Assembly: GCA_018417955.1 (NCBI GenBank)
Contig: JACTVC010000017.1
Location: 248,001-312,000 of the forward strand
Reading direction: 5' to 3'
DNA length: 64,000 nt
DNA from: Laccaria trichodermophora
Lineage: Eukaryota > Basidiomycota > Agaricomycetes > Agaricales > Hydnangiaceae
Positions 47,518 to 57,515 of the stretch are shown here, in pieces. Within the stretch, counting starts at the first letter, position 1. The number at the start of each line of letters is the position of its first letter. The position numbers and the translations under genes were made by a program. Below the pieces are notes generated by a model, which did not search any database, was not told the DNA's origin, and saw only the letters and a program-made list of their open reading frames with translations.

Positions 47518-47680
47518 CAGACGAGCAGAAGGGTATGTAAAATTGGAAGGCTCTGCCTAAATAAATCATAGTGGTGTTCTGACCTTTGAAGAGCCTTTCA
47601 GGGTTAACGGGATAGTGGTCAACTGTGCTGCGTTTTGGGGTAAACACAGTGAAATTAAGTTTTAGAGTGCTGGCCCAACT

Positions 47681-48571
47681 GGTCAGTATGGACTTATGGA
47701 TCAGACTTCTAGACACAGGGAAGCCTTCCGAATTACGTTGAAGTTGACCTGGTATTCAAGTGCCTGTTTAAGTCACTGAAAAAGCTTAATCCCTCAATAA
47801 ATGTAGTACTTGCCAGGACGTACTATCAGTACAGTATGTATCGCAATTCAATCAATTGTCATATCTCCCTAAGTATGTGACAGTCAGTCCAGTTTGGCCG
47901 GGGGAACTTCCAAGAAAAAAAGAGACATGTAAATCAAGTTAAGGCATTACGGGAAAACAAAAGCTGTGGTGCCAGTTGCGGGAAAAAATGTGTTCGCCAC
48001 CGCACAGATGTCAGATGCAAGTCAGAGGGACGGTTGGTCGGACCTGTCTAACGCCACTAGGGTTTCACAACTCTGGGTTTGCAGAACACGAGGCACGTCG
48101 TCTTCCACACGAGTCACGCGCAGCACCGAGCTTATTGTACAAGTTGTGGGAGGCTTCAACTTAATGGCCAACAAGTGATTTCTTAGCGTCAGAACCAGAT
48201 CCAAAAGGTGGGGAAAACACTCTTAGTAGTGGACATATATTAGTACGTACGCATATGTGGGATGTCTGGTTCTGACGCAGACGTTATCTTATTCTAAGAT
48301 GAGTTTTCCCCAATCATGAATTTGCAGAACACGAGGCACGTCGTCTTCAACACGAGTCACGCGCAGCACATGCTGAGGATGTGAGTTGCGGCGCGCTACT
48401 AGAACATCTTAGAATCACTCGTAAGGACTTTTGGCCACAGGATTTGTTTTTAAAGATTTTTCTCCAGCAGGCGCTCTACGTGTTTCAGAAGAGTCATGAG
48501 ACCCGTGAGAGGGTCCACGCCTTTATAAGACAGAAGGTGGCAGAAACTCCGCTTCATTCAGAGTCTATACC
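47681..48571. other. Intergenic with direct and interleaved inverted repeats
   Basis: AT-rich sequence to about 48000, followed by the repeat arrangement at 48078-48369 and the promoter of the small gene at 48572. No gene is supported here. Confidence 0.45.
48078..48369. repeat. 49 bp direct repeats enclosing interleaved inverted repeats
   Basis: TTTGCAGAACACGAGGCACG... occurs at 48078-48126 and 48321-48369 with one mismatch in 49. Between them, GCGTCAGAACCAGA (48186-48199) is inverted at 48265-48278, and GGGGAAAACACTCTTAG (48210-48226) is inverted, imperfectly, at 48294-48311. The two inverted pairs cross each other rather than nest. Confidence 0.75.
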
Positions 48572-49072
48572 ATGACCACCATCATAACTCAACTACCTCA
48601 GTACCATCACAAGCACTCACCTAGTGCCTCTGCCTCAGGCCACGGTAGATTTACCCCAGGCCGAATTCTCTGCGAACAACCCCAAGTGTTCCTCTATCGG
48701 GACTACCAAGATATGGTATACGGTCTTGACACATCAAGACTGGTAAGTTGTTTGCCCCTTATTCCAATAGAGTGGCTGTTGATGTTTGCCAATAATAAGA
48801 CATGGCACATGATACCAAATTTACTCGTCGAAGCTCTGGGCGTTGACGCTGCCTCTGAGCTCATCGACGCCTTTCTTAAGCAACATGAGGCGGAACAGCT
48901 TCTTCGCCAGAGCTCTGTCTCACTTGGGGGGGTCCCCCTGTCTCAGGTTCCATCGGAATTTGCAGCGTTACAGAGAGGTCATCAGGCGGAGGTCATCAGG
49001 CGAATGATCTTCAGAGCCGAAAAGGAGGTTGAGCTCTTGAAGCAGGCGGAGGCGGAAGGGCGGCTCAAATGA
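48572..49072 (+). CDS. Small hypothetical protein
   Basis: A single open frame of 166 residues from the ATG at 48572. The N terminus is His/Ser-rich, and the middle (EWLLMFANNKTWHMIPNLLVEALG) looks globular. The C-terminal 60 residues are charged and probably helical (IFRAEKEVELLKQAEAEG). A possible intron at 48743-48778 breaks the frame, so the unspliced reading is preferred. No family recognised, and it could be a chance frame. Confidence 0.35.
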   Translation: MTTIITQLPQYHHKHSPSASASGHGRFTPGRILCEQPQVFLYRDYQDMVYGLDTSRLVSCLPLIPIEWLLMFANNKTWHMIPNLLVEALGVDAASELIDAFLKQHEAEQLLRQSSVSLGGVPLSQVPSEFAALQRGHQAEVIRRMIFRAEKEVELLKQAEAEGRLK

Positions 49073-49228
49073 CTTGTTTACTGCATTATCTTTTGTACAT
49101 CAATGAGTGGCTGGTTTTGTGGCAATAAGGCTTTACCAATCTTGCTGTGTTATTATTTCGTGCAACTTCTTTTGCCAACATAAACGAGATTTATTGAAAG
49201 ACAGCACAAACTAAGCCACAGCTAACTG

Positions 49229-50815
49229 CTACCAAGTCCCAATAAGAAGCCTGTGGCACTGATGTGCAAGGAAAGCCCTTCTAGTCGTAATGATGCCACA
49301 GGGGCACTGAGCCACAACTGCCAGAAATTGTTCGACAGGTACTCCAGGGTTAACAATGCAGTCAAGTTTCCGCAGAATTTCATTAACTGGGTTGGTTCCC
49401 AAGTCAAGACCTTTCAGCAAGAGTAAGTATTAGATCCGAAGAACCAATAAGACAACACAGCTGTACTCACGTCTAGCACTGGAAACTTGACAGTTATGGG
49501 CAGTGAATGCGCGAATTGAAGTCAAAATCCCACACGAGCACAGGAACACTCTGGAGAGGAAATCGTCAAGAAGAACCCCAGGCCTAACGACGGCATCCAT
49601 AGTCAAGGTCATCGCAAAGAACGAAAGGGGTCGATGTGGCGGCATATCCCAGGTGATGATGTTCGCGCCTCGAAGGTCTGTGATTGATCAAGATTGAGAA
49701 GAATAATCACTCAACGGAGAGTGCTACTCACGGTATGGGCGTCGGCGACACTGACAGTGAATCAATGTCCGCTCTGGAGTTGCAACGGGAACGAGCTGTC
49801 CAGGGAAATTCTCTGTATCCGACTCGGATATTTCTGTGGCAGTGTCGAACTCCTCTGAGTTATTGTTTGCGCTGTAATACCCATGAAAGTCACCCAAAAA
49901 GCACCTGGTCTCAGAGACATGAAGAATAGGGGATGGACCAGGATCTCCGTCAACTATAAAAAGAGTTTAAGTCGACTGTTAGTCAGATTACAGACATAGG
50001 ACGCTTACTCCGACGAGGATAGTACCGGACTGATGCATCTGGTAGACGGTGGAAGAAAAACAAAGGAGCTTGATAACAACAGTCCGACGTCAGCATAAGT
50101 TGAACAGAAACCACAAACATTTCGAATTTACCAATGTAAGGGCATTCATCAGTGGCACATGTTGCAATATACTGGTACTTGAATGGCCCCTCTGTAGGCA
50201 TGAACACCGATGTTTCTTTGTTGATTAAATTGTCAGTGAGGAGGGGACAAAAACAGTTGGGATTCCGAAAGTGGTGCTTGGTACGATAATAAGAAAATAG
50301 TGCTGGGGGAATGCGGTCCTGGCGGTGATCAACCGGCCTGAATCCATATTCATTAGTAGATTTGAAAAGGTGATTATCACAATGAGGCTCGACTAACCAG
50401 AGATATACAACGAGATTCCCAGTTGTGGCGTCGTAATCAACTAAAGTGCCAGGTTTCCCAGGTGTTCCCATCGTAGCAAAAAAAAGCTGAACTTTCAGCG
50501 GGAGGCTCGAAATATCTTCAGGAGGGTTCATGATTTGATATGAACTGAAGCTTTGGTGGAGACAAGACTCCGTATTTGTAGTGGAATCCCCTTCAGGTCT
50601 CAGGGTTAGCGGGTTCCAAAGTTTTCGAAGGCTTACGTACCATCAGGTATGCTTGCGTCGAGTGAAGTGGGACACCCTGGCCTCTCTTCACGCACGGCAT
50701 GGTGTGACTCCTGGCTTGGAGGGGTGAAGGACGTGGCAAGTGGCACCCTACGAATAAATGTACCTACTATATCAAGCGTTAAGTTTTCCAAAGTTGGTCG
50801 ATCCTCAGGCTCCAA
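49229..50815 (-). CDS. Protein with two CxCG...H..C motifs, function unknown
   Basis: Five or more exons join exactly in frame on the minus strand, ending at the TAG at 49229-49231. A first exon near 50640-50815 contains EPEDRPTLENLT, which resembles the end of a protein-kinase domain. It splices in frame across 50583-50638 into the exon that holds MNPPEDISSLPLK (50531). The C-terminal half has two similar units, PGVLLDDFLSRVFLCSCGILTS...FTAHNC and PGVPVEQFLAVVAQCPCGIITT...FLAHQC, each with a CxCG and HxxC set that could bind zinc. Another Cys pair lies in CATDECPY. The 5' end is unresolved and the family is unknown. Location between transposons suggests an accessory or domesticated gene. Confidence 0.5.
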
Positions 50816-51371
50816 TCGTTGCCCGTGAGCTTGCTTTTGGATTGATGTGTCAGGATAGCGAGAACACCGCTGCTGCGTCCCACGTAAAGACCAAGGCGAC
50901 GGCGGTGATGGTGATGAAGAGGGTGTTCACTTACTAGCTGGCGACCGGTTTGGACAGAGGCGCACTCATGAACAACGCCTTACCTAGCTAAATGAATAGT
51001 ATAAATTCTCCGAAAGCTGAGAAAGGGTGGAAAACAAATCCCTGTCCTCTTGAGAAACTTTTGAAACAGTGGTATTGTCCATCTGGAACGGCGTTTTCGC
51101 TGTGTAATTACACCGTGATTACGTAGTCCATGGTAAATCATCAATTTTATGTAGGGCTACATAGGCTGGGTAGGCCAGCGTAGTCATGTAGATGCATAAC
51201 GTCTGATAGACCTGTAGAAATCTTTGCCTTGGCAGGCAATTTGATTTTGACGTGCCTTGTTCTCGTGTGAGCCTCATAGTTGCTGACCAAAATCATTTGA
51301 CAAAGACAACTTGAAGACGATTCGGACTGATGATATTGAAAGGATCTAAGGATCTAAGTACAAGACGTCGT
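50816..51371. other. Spacer before the third transposon unit
   Basis: It includes a possible upstream exon (MSAPLSKPVAS at about 50935-50973, minus strand) of the preceding gene, but no in-frame junction was found. Repeated GTAG-containing motifs at 51150-51215 might be the left subterminal part of the transposon. No terminal inverted repeat was recognised. Confidence 0.35.
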
Positions 51372-54300
51372 CTACATTACAGCTGACTTCATGTCCAATT
51401 TCAACAAACAAAACATATGAACGTCACTGTAAGGGCTTGTGAAGAAAATCCGACAACGATCGGCGACATTCTGTGAGGTCCAGCCTGAGTTTACCTTTCT
51501 TCCGAACTTGGGAAGGAGATGTACGCTGCGCACGATTCGGTTGACTTCGATGATTTCGCCGTGGACATGGTGACTTCGGGTCGACGGCTTAACGACGAAC
51601 ATGCCCGTTTCTGCATCGAGCGTACCAAAGGGCGTGTACCACTCGACATAAGCAAGTGGGTGGACAGTGGTGATACGATACACCTCAGGAAGCTTGAAAA
51701 GAACACGCACACGCGCGATGCGAAGTCCTTTGCCCCAATCAGTAATATGAAGTATAAGTTTTGGACAAGAACCACATACCTTTGAGAGCGCTGGCATCTG
51801 TCTTGTCATTTTGCTCTCCGGTCCGAATTAAGGCGAAGTCAAGGCAAGGTGGCTCAGCCGGTGTGCGATCGTGAGCCGGAACAGGTGGCACAGCTTGGAC
51901 GACGTTCACGAGATTGTTTGGGTTGGCTTGAGGGATATTGGGAAGGCGGACAGTGATGCGCTTGTAGAGATCGAAGCCGTCAAAAGGCTGCACTGTAATT
52001 GGAGAAGAGTGTTTGTTGAGGAAAGCTTGGACTGCCGGAATGAACTGAGTAGCGTTGTGATCAAGGATGATCTTCCGTGCTGGAATGCCACGAAGAGCAG
52101 CAGGTATGGTTGAGGCAATCTGGTAGGTGGCAAGGGGGTTGCGGGATGGGGGTGTGGGGGCAGCAGCTGGAAGAACGGCAGTCGCTGCTTCATCTGGTGA
52201 AGCAGGGAGGAGAGAAGTACTTATCTTTCCTGCTGCTTCATATCCCCCTTGGCTATACCACTCGAGGTACCATGTGAAGCGGTCAACGGCTTCCTGTCGG
52301 CGCAGCCAGTTTGTCATTTGGATGGTGTAGTCGCGCTTGTTTGAGGCTCGATAGGCATTTTTGGTGTAATCGATGTGAAGTCTCTCGGGTGACTCTGTGT
52401 TGAAACCGTCCGCGCTGCCAAATAACTTGATTAGCGCGAGGTAGTGTTCCATAGCGTGAATCTTGGGGATGTTGAAGTGGCCAGGGTTGCGTGCTTCCAG
52501 CTCAACGAAGACATCCTTGTAAGTGTGAAAGTCGTCCAACGCCTGAGATAACGCAGCGAGAGATTGTGTTGTGTGGGATTGAAGGGAAGAGTAGAATATG
52601 AAGTCAACGACTGCACGTGCCGCCTGCGAAACACGGTGGTCGTTGATTGCGCCAGCCACTACGCCAACAAACACCTTCTCCATCGCCTTGTGTTCTGCGC
52701 CTGTCCACTGCGACACGCTTGAAATCCCGTTCTTGAAGTGCCGAAGTCCTTGATGTGGGGTCATTGATTTGAAACGGGCATCCAGTTCTTTTTCGGTAAG
52801 AAGATTTGTGCACCACTTCACGAGATGGTCCTTAAAGACACCTTTGTGCAGTTGGTGCAGCAGATCGGGCGTGAATGACTGGAAAATGTCACAGTGGGGC
52901 AGACGTGCCCAAAATGGAGGGTAGACAGGACGCAGACCGAGTTCCTGGTAAGCTTCTTTGAATCTCGCATCCTTGGAATTCGTCTCATTCAATGCAAGGA
53001 GTACCGTTGTCTCCTTGGACTCTCGTGGCGGAGCAGGCTCATGCGATCCACGACTCTTTGGATTCACCTTGCAAATCGGGCATCGATTTTCCATACAGCA
53101 TGCGACAAGGCACTGCTCCGGGTAATCTGCCACATAAGCAGCAACAATTGGCCACACCCATCTAACAAAGCCATCGGGGCAAGTCATGTCCACCCCATCC
53201 GTGCCTGCACTGACAAGCGATTCCGTTAGGATGCTCATGCAGTGGTGAAACGTGCGGTAGCGCATTGCTTGACGGGCCTTCTCCGTGAAGCAGTCGAACT
53301 TTCCCACTGGAAGATACCCGATGAGGACCGTTGCACGCGAACTTCCTTGACGACGGATGTCCTTGGAGATGTTGCCAATGGTCAGGTAGACTGGCCATGC
53401 ACTCTTGTCTCCACGGAACTGAGATAAACGTGTTTTGTCAGATGACACGATAACGGGGACGGCGGTTGCACCCTGGGGGAGCAGCCCCTGAAACAAGGTT
53501 AGTTCATAACATATTTTGCCTCTCAGGTGTTCTGAATAACGTACCTGTATCTTCCACCACCAGTCTGCTGTCCACATCTCATTCACGACTCGCTGCTTTC
53601 CATCCTTGTCCTCGAAAAGCTTCTCTGGTGCGAACTTTGTTACATTTTTGAACATTGGGTTTCCAAGAAGCTCGCGTATACACTCCACGGGATCTCGATA
53701 CCACATCTCCAATTCTTCGGTAAGTGGTTTTCCATCCTCATCGTTGATGTCTCCCGTTAACGTAACACGTTGAAGCTTCCATTCAGTCCCACCGGGCAAC
53801 GAATCAATGGTTCGAAGAAGCTCATTCTTATTTTCAAACGAAGGATTGACACCTTGTTGTATCTTCGCGAAGGGGTCAGTTGAAGCTTCATAAATTCCTT
53901 GGGAGTTAACTCACGATCGGAAGCTTCAAGAATTCCTCAACCTGATTGTGCCCAACATTTTTAATCAACCACTTGGCCAACTGCCACTCCTCCTCAGATT
54001 TAAATGGACCAAGGACTTCGGCACCCCGTAGGACTTGATCATCACGAATGAGCTCGAATGTGGTGGGTGCCTTCCCAAATGTGGCACCGGCCTCCATCGC
54101 TTCGGGATAAGGGGCCTTCCAAAACTCATGAGGTACAAGGTCCTCTTCGTCGTCAACTTCTTCCACTGTGACTGATTGACTCGGAGGCCAGATAGGCTCA
54201 GGATCTTCAGCAGCTCTGTCAGAGTCGTCAATAGATGTAGGATCTTGATTCATGGCATCGGCGCTGGCAGGCTCCACGTAATCTAGTTCTGAATTCGGTG

Positions 54301-54487
54301 GATCTACTTCCATCGGTACCTCGTCATTCTGTGGCCCCTCTGTTGGGGTCGGGTTTTGTGTGACTAGTTGGCGGAGTTCAGTGTCGCGCAATTTGCGGCA
54401 TTCTATGCTCTTGGATTGATGCTGACGAAGCCGACCACCGGTTGGGAAAACTCGAAGGCAGTAACGACATGGGTGCGACGATGGCAT
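51372..54487 (-). CDS. Plavaka transposase, third lineage
   Basis: Four exons join in frame from ATG 54487 to 51372, with introns of 52, 57 and 52 nt, giving 984 residues. The N terminus has a C2HC-like finger (CRYCLRVFPTGGRLRQHQ). Diagnostic blocks follow: MWYRDPVECIRELLGNPMF, EMWTADWWWKIQGLLPQG, VIVSSDKTRLSQFRGDKSAW, VAAYVADYPEQCLVACC with ENRCPIC, FTPDLLHQLHKGVFKDH and ERLHIDYTKNAYRASNKRDY. The ending SGWTSQNVADRCRIFF matches the family C terminus. This is the Pfam Plavaka family as I know it. No damage is seen. It should bind and cut its own ends. Candidate acidic residues lie in SSDKT, TPDLLHQ and the ERLHID region. Confidence 0.9.
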
Positions 54488-54683
54488 TGTACAAGAAATC
54501 GAGTGTGCTTGACCTGGGCCTTTGTTGCCTTTGTTGATCAAGTGTAGCGTCTTTCGTACCTCAGTCGGCCGTTTCTCGGCCAACAGGTACTGTATAGTTG
54601 ACAAATTTATCATGCCATATGGTTGTTAATTTGAAATTCAACAGGCCCGGCTGCCACCATCACCCACGTAAGTACGCTCCCTG
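54488..54683. promoter_or_regulatory. Shared divergent promoter of the Plavaka unit
   Basis: Only 196 bp separate the transposase ATG (minus) from the partner ATG (plus), so both genes are likely driven from this spacer. No TATA box or factor site stands out. Confidence 0.45.
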
Positions 54684-56714
54684 ATGGACCTCTTCAATGA
54701 ACAGGATTTCGCCTCTCAAGAACCTGGTCTATATGGCCGCAGCCATCGCGAACCGATACTGACAGACCGTATCCATATTCACAGTAAGTTTTCCGACAAA
54801 ATTCTGATGGTTTATTGATGGATTGCATTCCAGACCAGATGATGTCGAAGCAAACAGAGTCCCGCTCTCGCAGGAAGAATGCCCGTCAAAACAGGGCTGA
54901 GCCTCCTGCGTCTCCTGCTCACATTCCAACAGGTCTTGCTGTTCATCCACCTGCACAACCACTTTACACCACCACCAACGTGACACCGGCTGCTCAACCC
55001 GCTCTTTTTTCCGAGGCAGAACTTCTGCGTCAGCTGGGCCCTGAATTTTTATCTCAGTTCAGTTTCCCACCTGTGGCTGCAAATGGACAACAACTCCAAG
55101 TCGCTCCTTTTGGACCATCTGGCATGGGTCTTTTTTCTATCCTTATTTTCATGCTTAATGATGGCTGCAGATCCTGAGCTATCTCCTGAGGAACAACAGG
55201 AGATCGATGATGATCCTGAGGCCGACGAGGCTGAGTTCTCTGACTTCGGCACTGGAATTAACAGTATCCGAGCTGACAAGGCTTTAAGTGATGCCAATCG
55301 AGCTGTCCTCAATGCTAACGTGAGTACATGTCCAACTTCATGACAATTTACTTTACTTTGCATAGATCACATCGACCCCCGTTCCATTGCGCACCCAGAC
55401 CCTTGTCCGGCAAGGAATTATGGGACAGAAGACCCCAACTGCCGCCAGTCCGCGAGCACATCTGATCCGGCGTACCCACACTGTCCCTCCCACTCCTTCT
55501 AACGACAAAGAGAACACTCCTGTGCGTATACTTTCTTGCTACCAGACCTTTTCTCTGTGTATTAAAGCTTAGGTATTTGGCTACATCCAGCCTCTCGCAT
55601 ATACCACCTCTTCCAAACGGTCTCACGGCGATGATGGTTCGGATGACGATGAGGATGAAGCCGCAGCCAGGATCGGCGATGAATCTGTTCACCAAAAAAA
55701 GAAAGGAGTCCGCGCTAGTGATCTAGGCCCAGCGCGCAAGCGAATCATCGAACGGGCTTGGCGCCACTTCCGTTTCCACGTTGCTACATGCCCATATCCA
55801 GGTGAGGACCAAATTAACAAGTGGGCCAAAGAGTCGTGGTATGCAGGCCTAGGGGAACTTGTTGAGGGAATGGGCTATATCGGGAGGTCCGATCCTACAG
55901 AAGATGAGTTGACTCTCGTTAGGATCTTCCCTTTCTTTCTGTTGTTACCTTCTAATACCTATTTAGCTCCGACAGCGTGTCTACCAGCTCCGCGGCCAAA
56001 TAAAATTGCGCGCAAGGGAGGTTGTAGCCGCACGCCTCAATCTGAAGAACGCCGCGAACATTGACAATATCAACAAGAATCGTGAGCTTATTCAGAAGTA
56101 CAAGGACTCCAACAATTTCATCTTTCGTGTATGCTTTGTCTCTCCTTCCGTTATTGAAACTCATTGTACCTTGACTTTCAGAACCCGTTCGATCCCAAAG
56201 AACCAGCATCTATCTTTCGAAGTGTCATGATCGAGGATATGCTTCTCAAGATGTGGTACAACGAACAGTCGAAATCCGAGGCCATCCTTACCCCGATGTA
56301 TTTTGAGAATGGCATTCCTCTCGAAACACTCGCGCTCATCTGTGCCGGCGTTCGTTTGTTACCAATATTTGTCTTGAGTTACTGTGCTAATGATTATAAT
56401 AGCTTCGAAATGCACTCGACGAGTGGCAAACAGGAACTTTCGTGAAGATCCCATTTGGTGTCAAGAGCTACGAGCCGGTTTACGACAACCATATCACCAA
56501 CCTCCGCAATTGGCATGCGTACACGGCGACACGTCAAAAAAGCGCTGAAAAGCTGCAGCGGGAACTGCTTATCAAGGGCCGGTATGTCCACTGTCTGTTC
56601 CAATCCTGTCAGAGCTGAGTTACATTTTTTAGTGAAAATGCTGGCATCAACGTCACTCTTGACACGCAAAGCGGATACACTTTCAGTGACGCCGACTTCG
56701 CCCTATTTGAGTAA
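54684..56714 (+). CDS. DUF6532 protein, partner of the Plavaka transposase
   Basis: About nine exons join in frame from ATG 54684 to the TAA at 56712-56714. The N-terminal half is low-complexity: a basic stretch (SRSRRKNARQNR), Pro/Thr-rich text, then acidic blocks. The C-terminal domain begins with ARKRIIERAWRHFRFHVATC and continues through RSDPTEDELTLLRQRVYQLR. It includes FRNPFDPKEPASIFRSVMIE, GIPLETLALICAGLRNALDE and WQTGTFVKIPF. This order is typical of DUF6532, a basidiomycete domain of unknown role often beside transposases. Position and reading direction indicate it travels with the transposase. The basic N terminus would suit DNA binding; that is inference. Confidence 0.78.
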
Positions 56715-57515
56715 CTGGCTAGACCTTGTCCACCCCATTTCCGTCAATCACCATTCCTTCAATACCCTCTCTTTAATCTCCCGCTCTTTTCAATAGTACC
56801 TAATCTTCTTTACTGACTCTCCTACATCCATGCGACGTCTATACTACGTCTAATAGTTGCTCAATAGTATCCGCAATACATTTTTTGTTTCGGATCTTTT
56901 CGGAAATTTTTCGGAACCTCATCAGCAGCCTCAGGCACGTTTACTACCTCCCATGATTTATGCCCAATCGCTGTAGAGCTGGTAGAGATCTAGGTGATCG
57001 GTAGTCCTGGTAGATCGGGTAGGAGCCCGCTACCCGAACTACACACATCTACCATAGAAATTGGAAATTACAGAGATTTACATACGAGGGGGCTATCAAC
57101 GGATCTATGGATCACTATACACCTACATAGGTCTAGGTAGACGTTGTTCTGTTTCCAGATGTCCAACGTGTGGCGAGTCGTGGCCTGCCAAGTGCTCAAT
57201 TCGACGAGTTGACACTGTCTCGCGCGTCGCGAGCACGGTGGCCAGTGGTTGACGGATCTAAATCATCATCATGCGGCCCTGGGGCCAGCCTGAGCGGAAG
57301 AACTTGAAGTGAGTCACGTTCCTTCAGTACTGACAACTTTAACTTTATTACGTAGTCAGGGCTTTCCATGGAATTGTAAAATGCCACGGCTGTTCACCGT
57401 TCATTCCAGTCCGTGCCATTCCCTGCGCCTAAGTCAGGAGTACTACGATGTTACATAGAAAACTCGTTGATTTAAGTTTCTATCGCCAGAGACGGGCCAG
57501 TTTTACCTGGCTAAC
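56715..57515. other. Right flank of the Plavaka unit and spacer to the F-box gene
   Basis: 56960-57130 contains many GGTAG, GTAGA and CTACC motifs, including GGGTAGGAGCCCGCTACCC, and may be the transposon's subterminal DNA. The rest is unique, with no gene recognised. Confidence 0.4.

Larger units (their letters stand above)
46365..47680. repeat. Tandem segmental duplication, offset about 646-700 bp
   Basis: Bases 46365-47025 (promoter plus first exon of the unrecognised gene) match 47040-47675. Shared stretches include GGGCAGGTAAGAAAGGGAAG, TATTGGAAGGCAC, CATTACTCAACTTGAAGAAC and CTGTGCTGCGTTTTGGGG. The distal copy has lost the start ATG and carries small indels, so its exon is a pseudogene fragment. 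The offset is 646-648 bp in the promoter part and larger in the exon part. Confidence 0.8.
51372..56714. mobile_element. Plavaka-type transposon unit (coding part)
   Basis: The coding core consists of a Plavaka transposase on the minus strand and a DUF6532 protein on the plus strand, transcribed away from a shared 196 bp spacer. The limits given are those of the coding region only. The flank at 56960-57130 is rich in GGTAG/CTACC motifs in both orientations and may be the right subterminal region, but I could not find matching termini. Confidence 0.6.

Noticed and set aside
51420..51490. Possible intron near the end of the Plavaka transposase
   Set aside because: The unspliced text SGWTSQNVADRCRIFF fits the family C terminus better than the spliced version.
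53860..53925. Possible frameshift after EEFLKLPI in the Plavaka transposase
   Set aside because: A 52 nt intron from GTGAGT to CGCGAAG joins KLPI to IQQGVNPSF in frame.
51150..57130. TACATAGG...GGTAG match between the two flanks of the Plavaka unit
   Set aside because: The similar words are in direct rather than inverted orientation and are short, so they are not accepted as terminal repeats.
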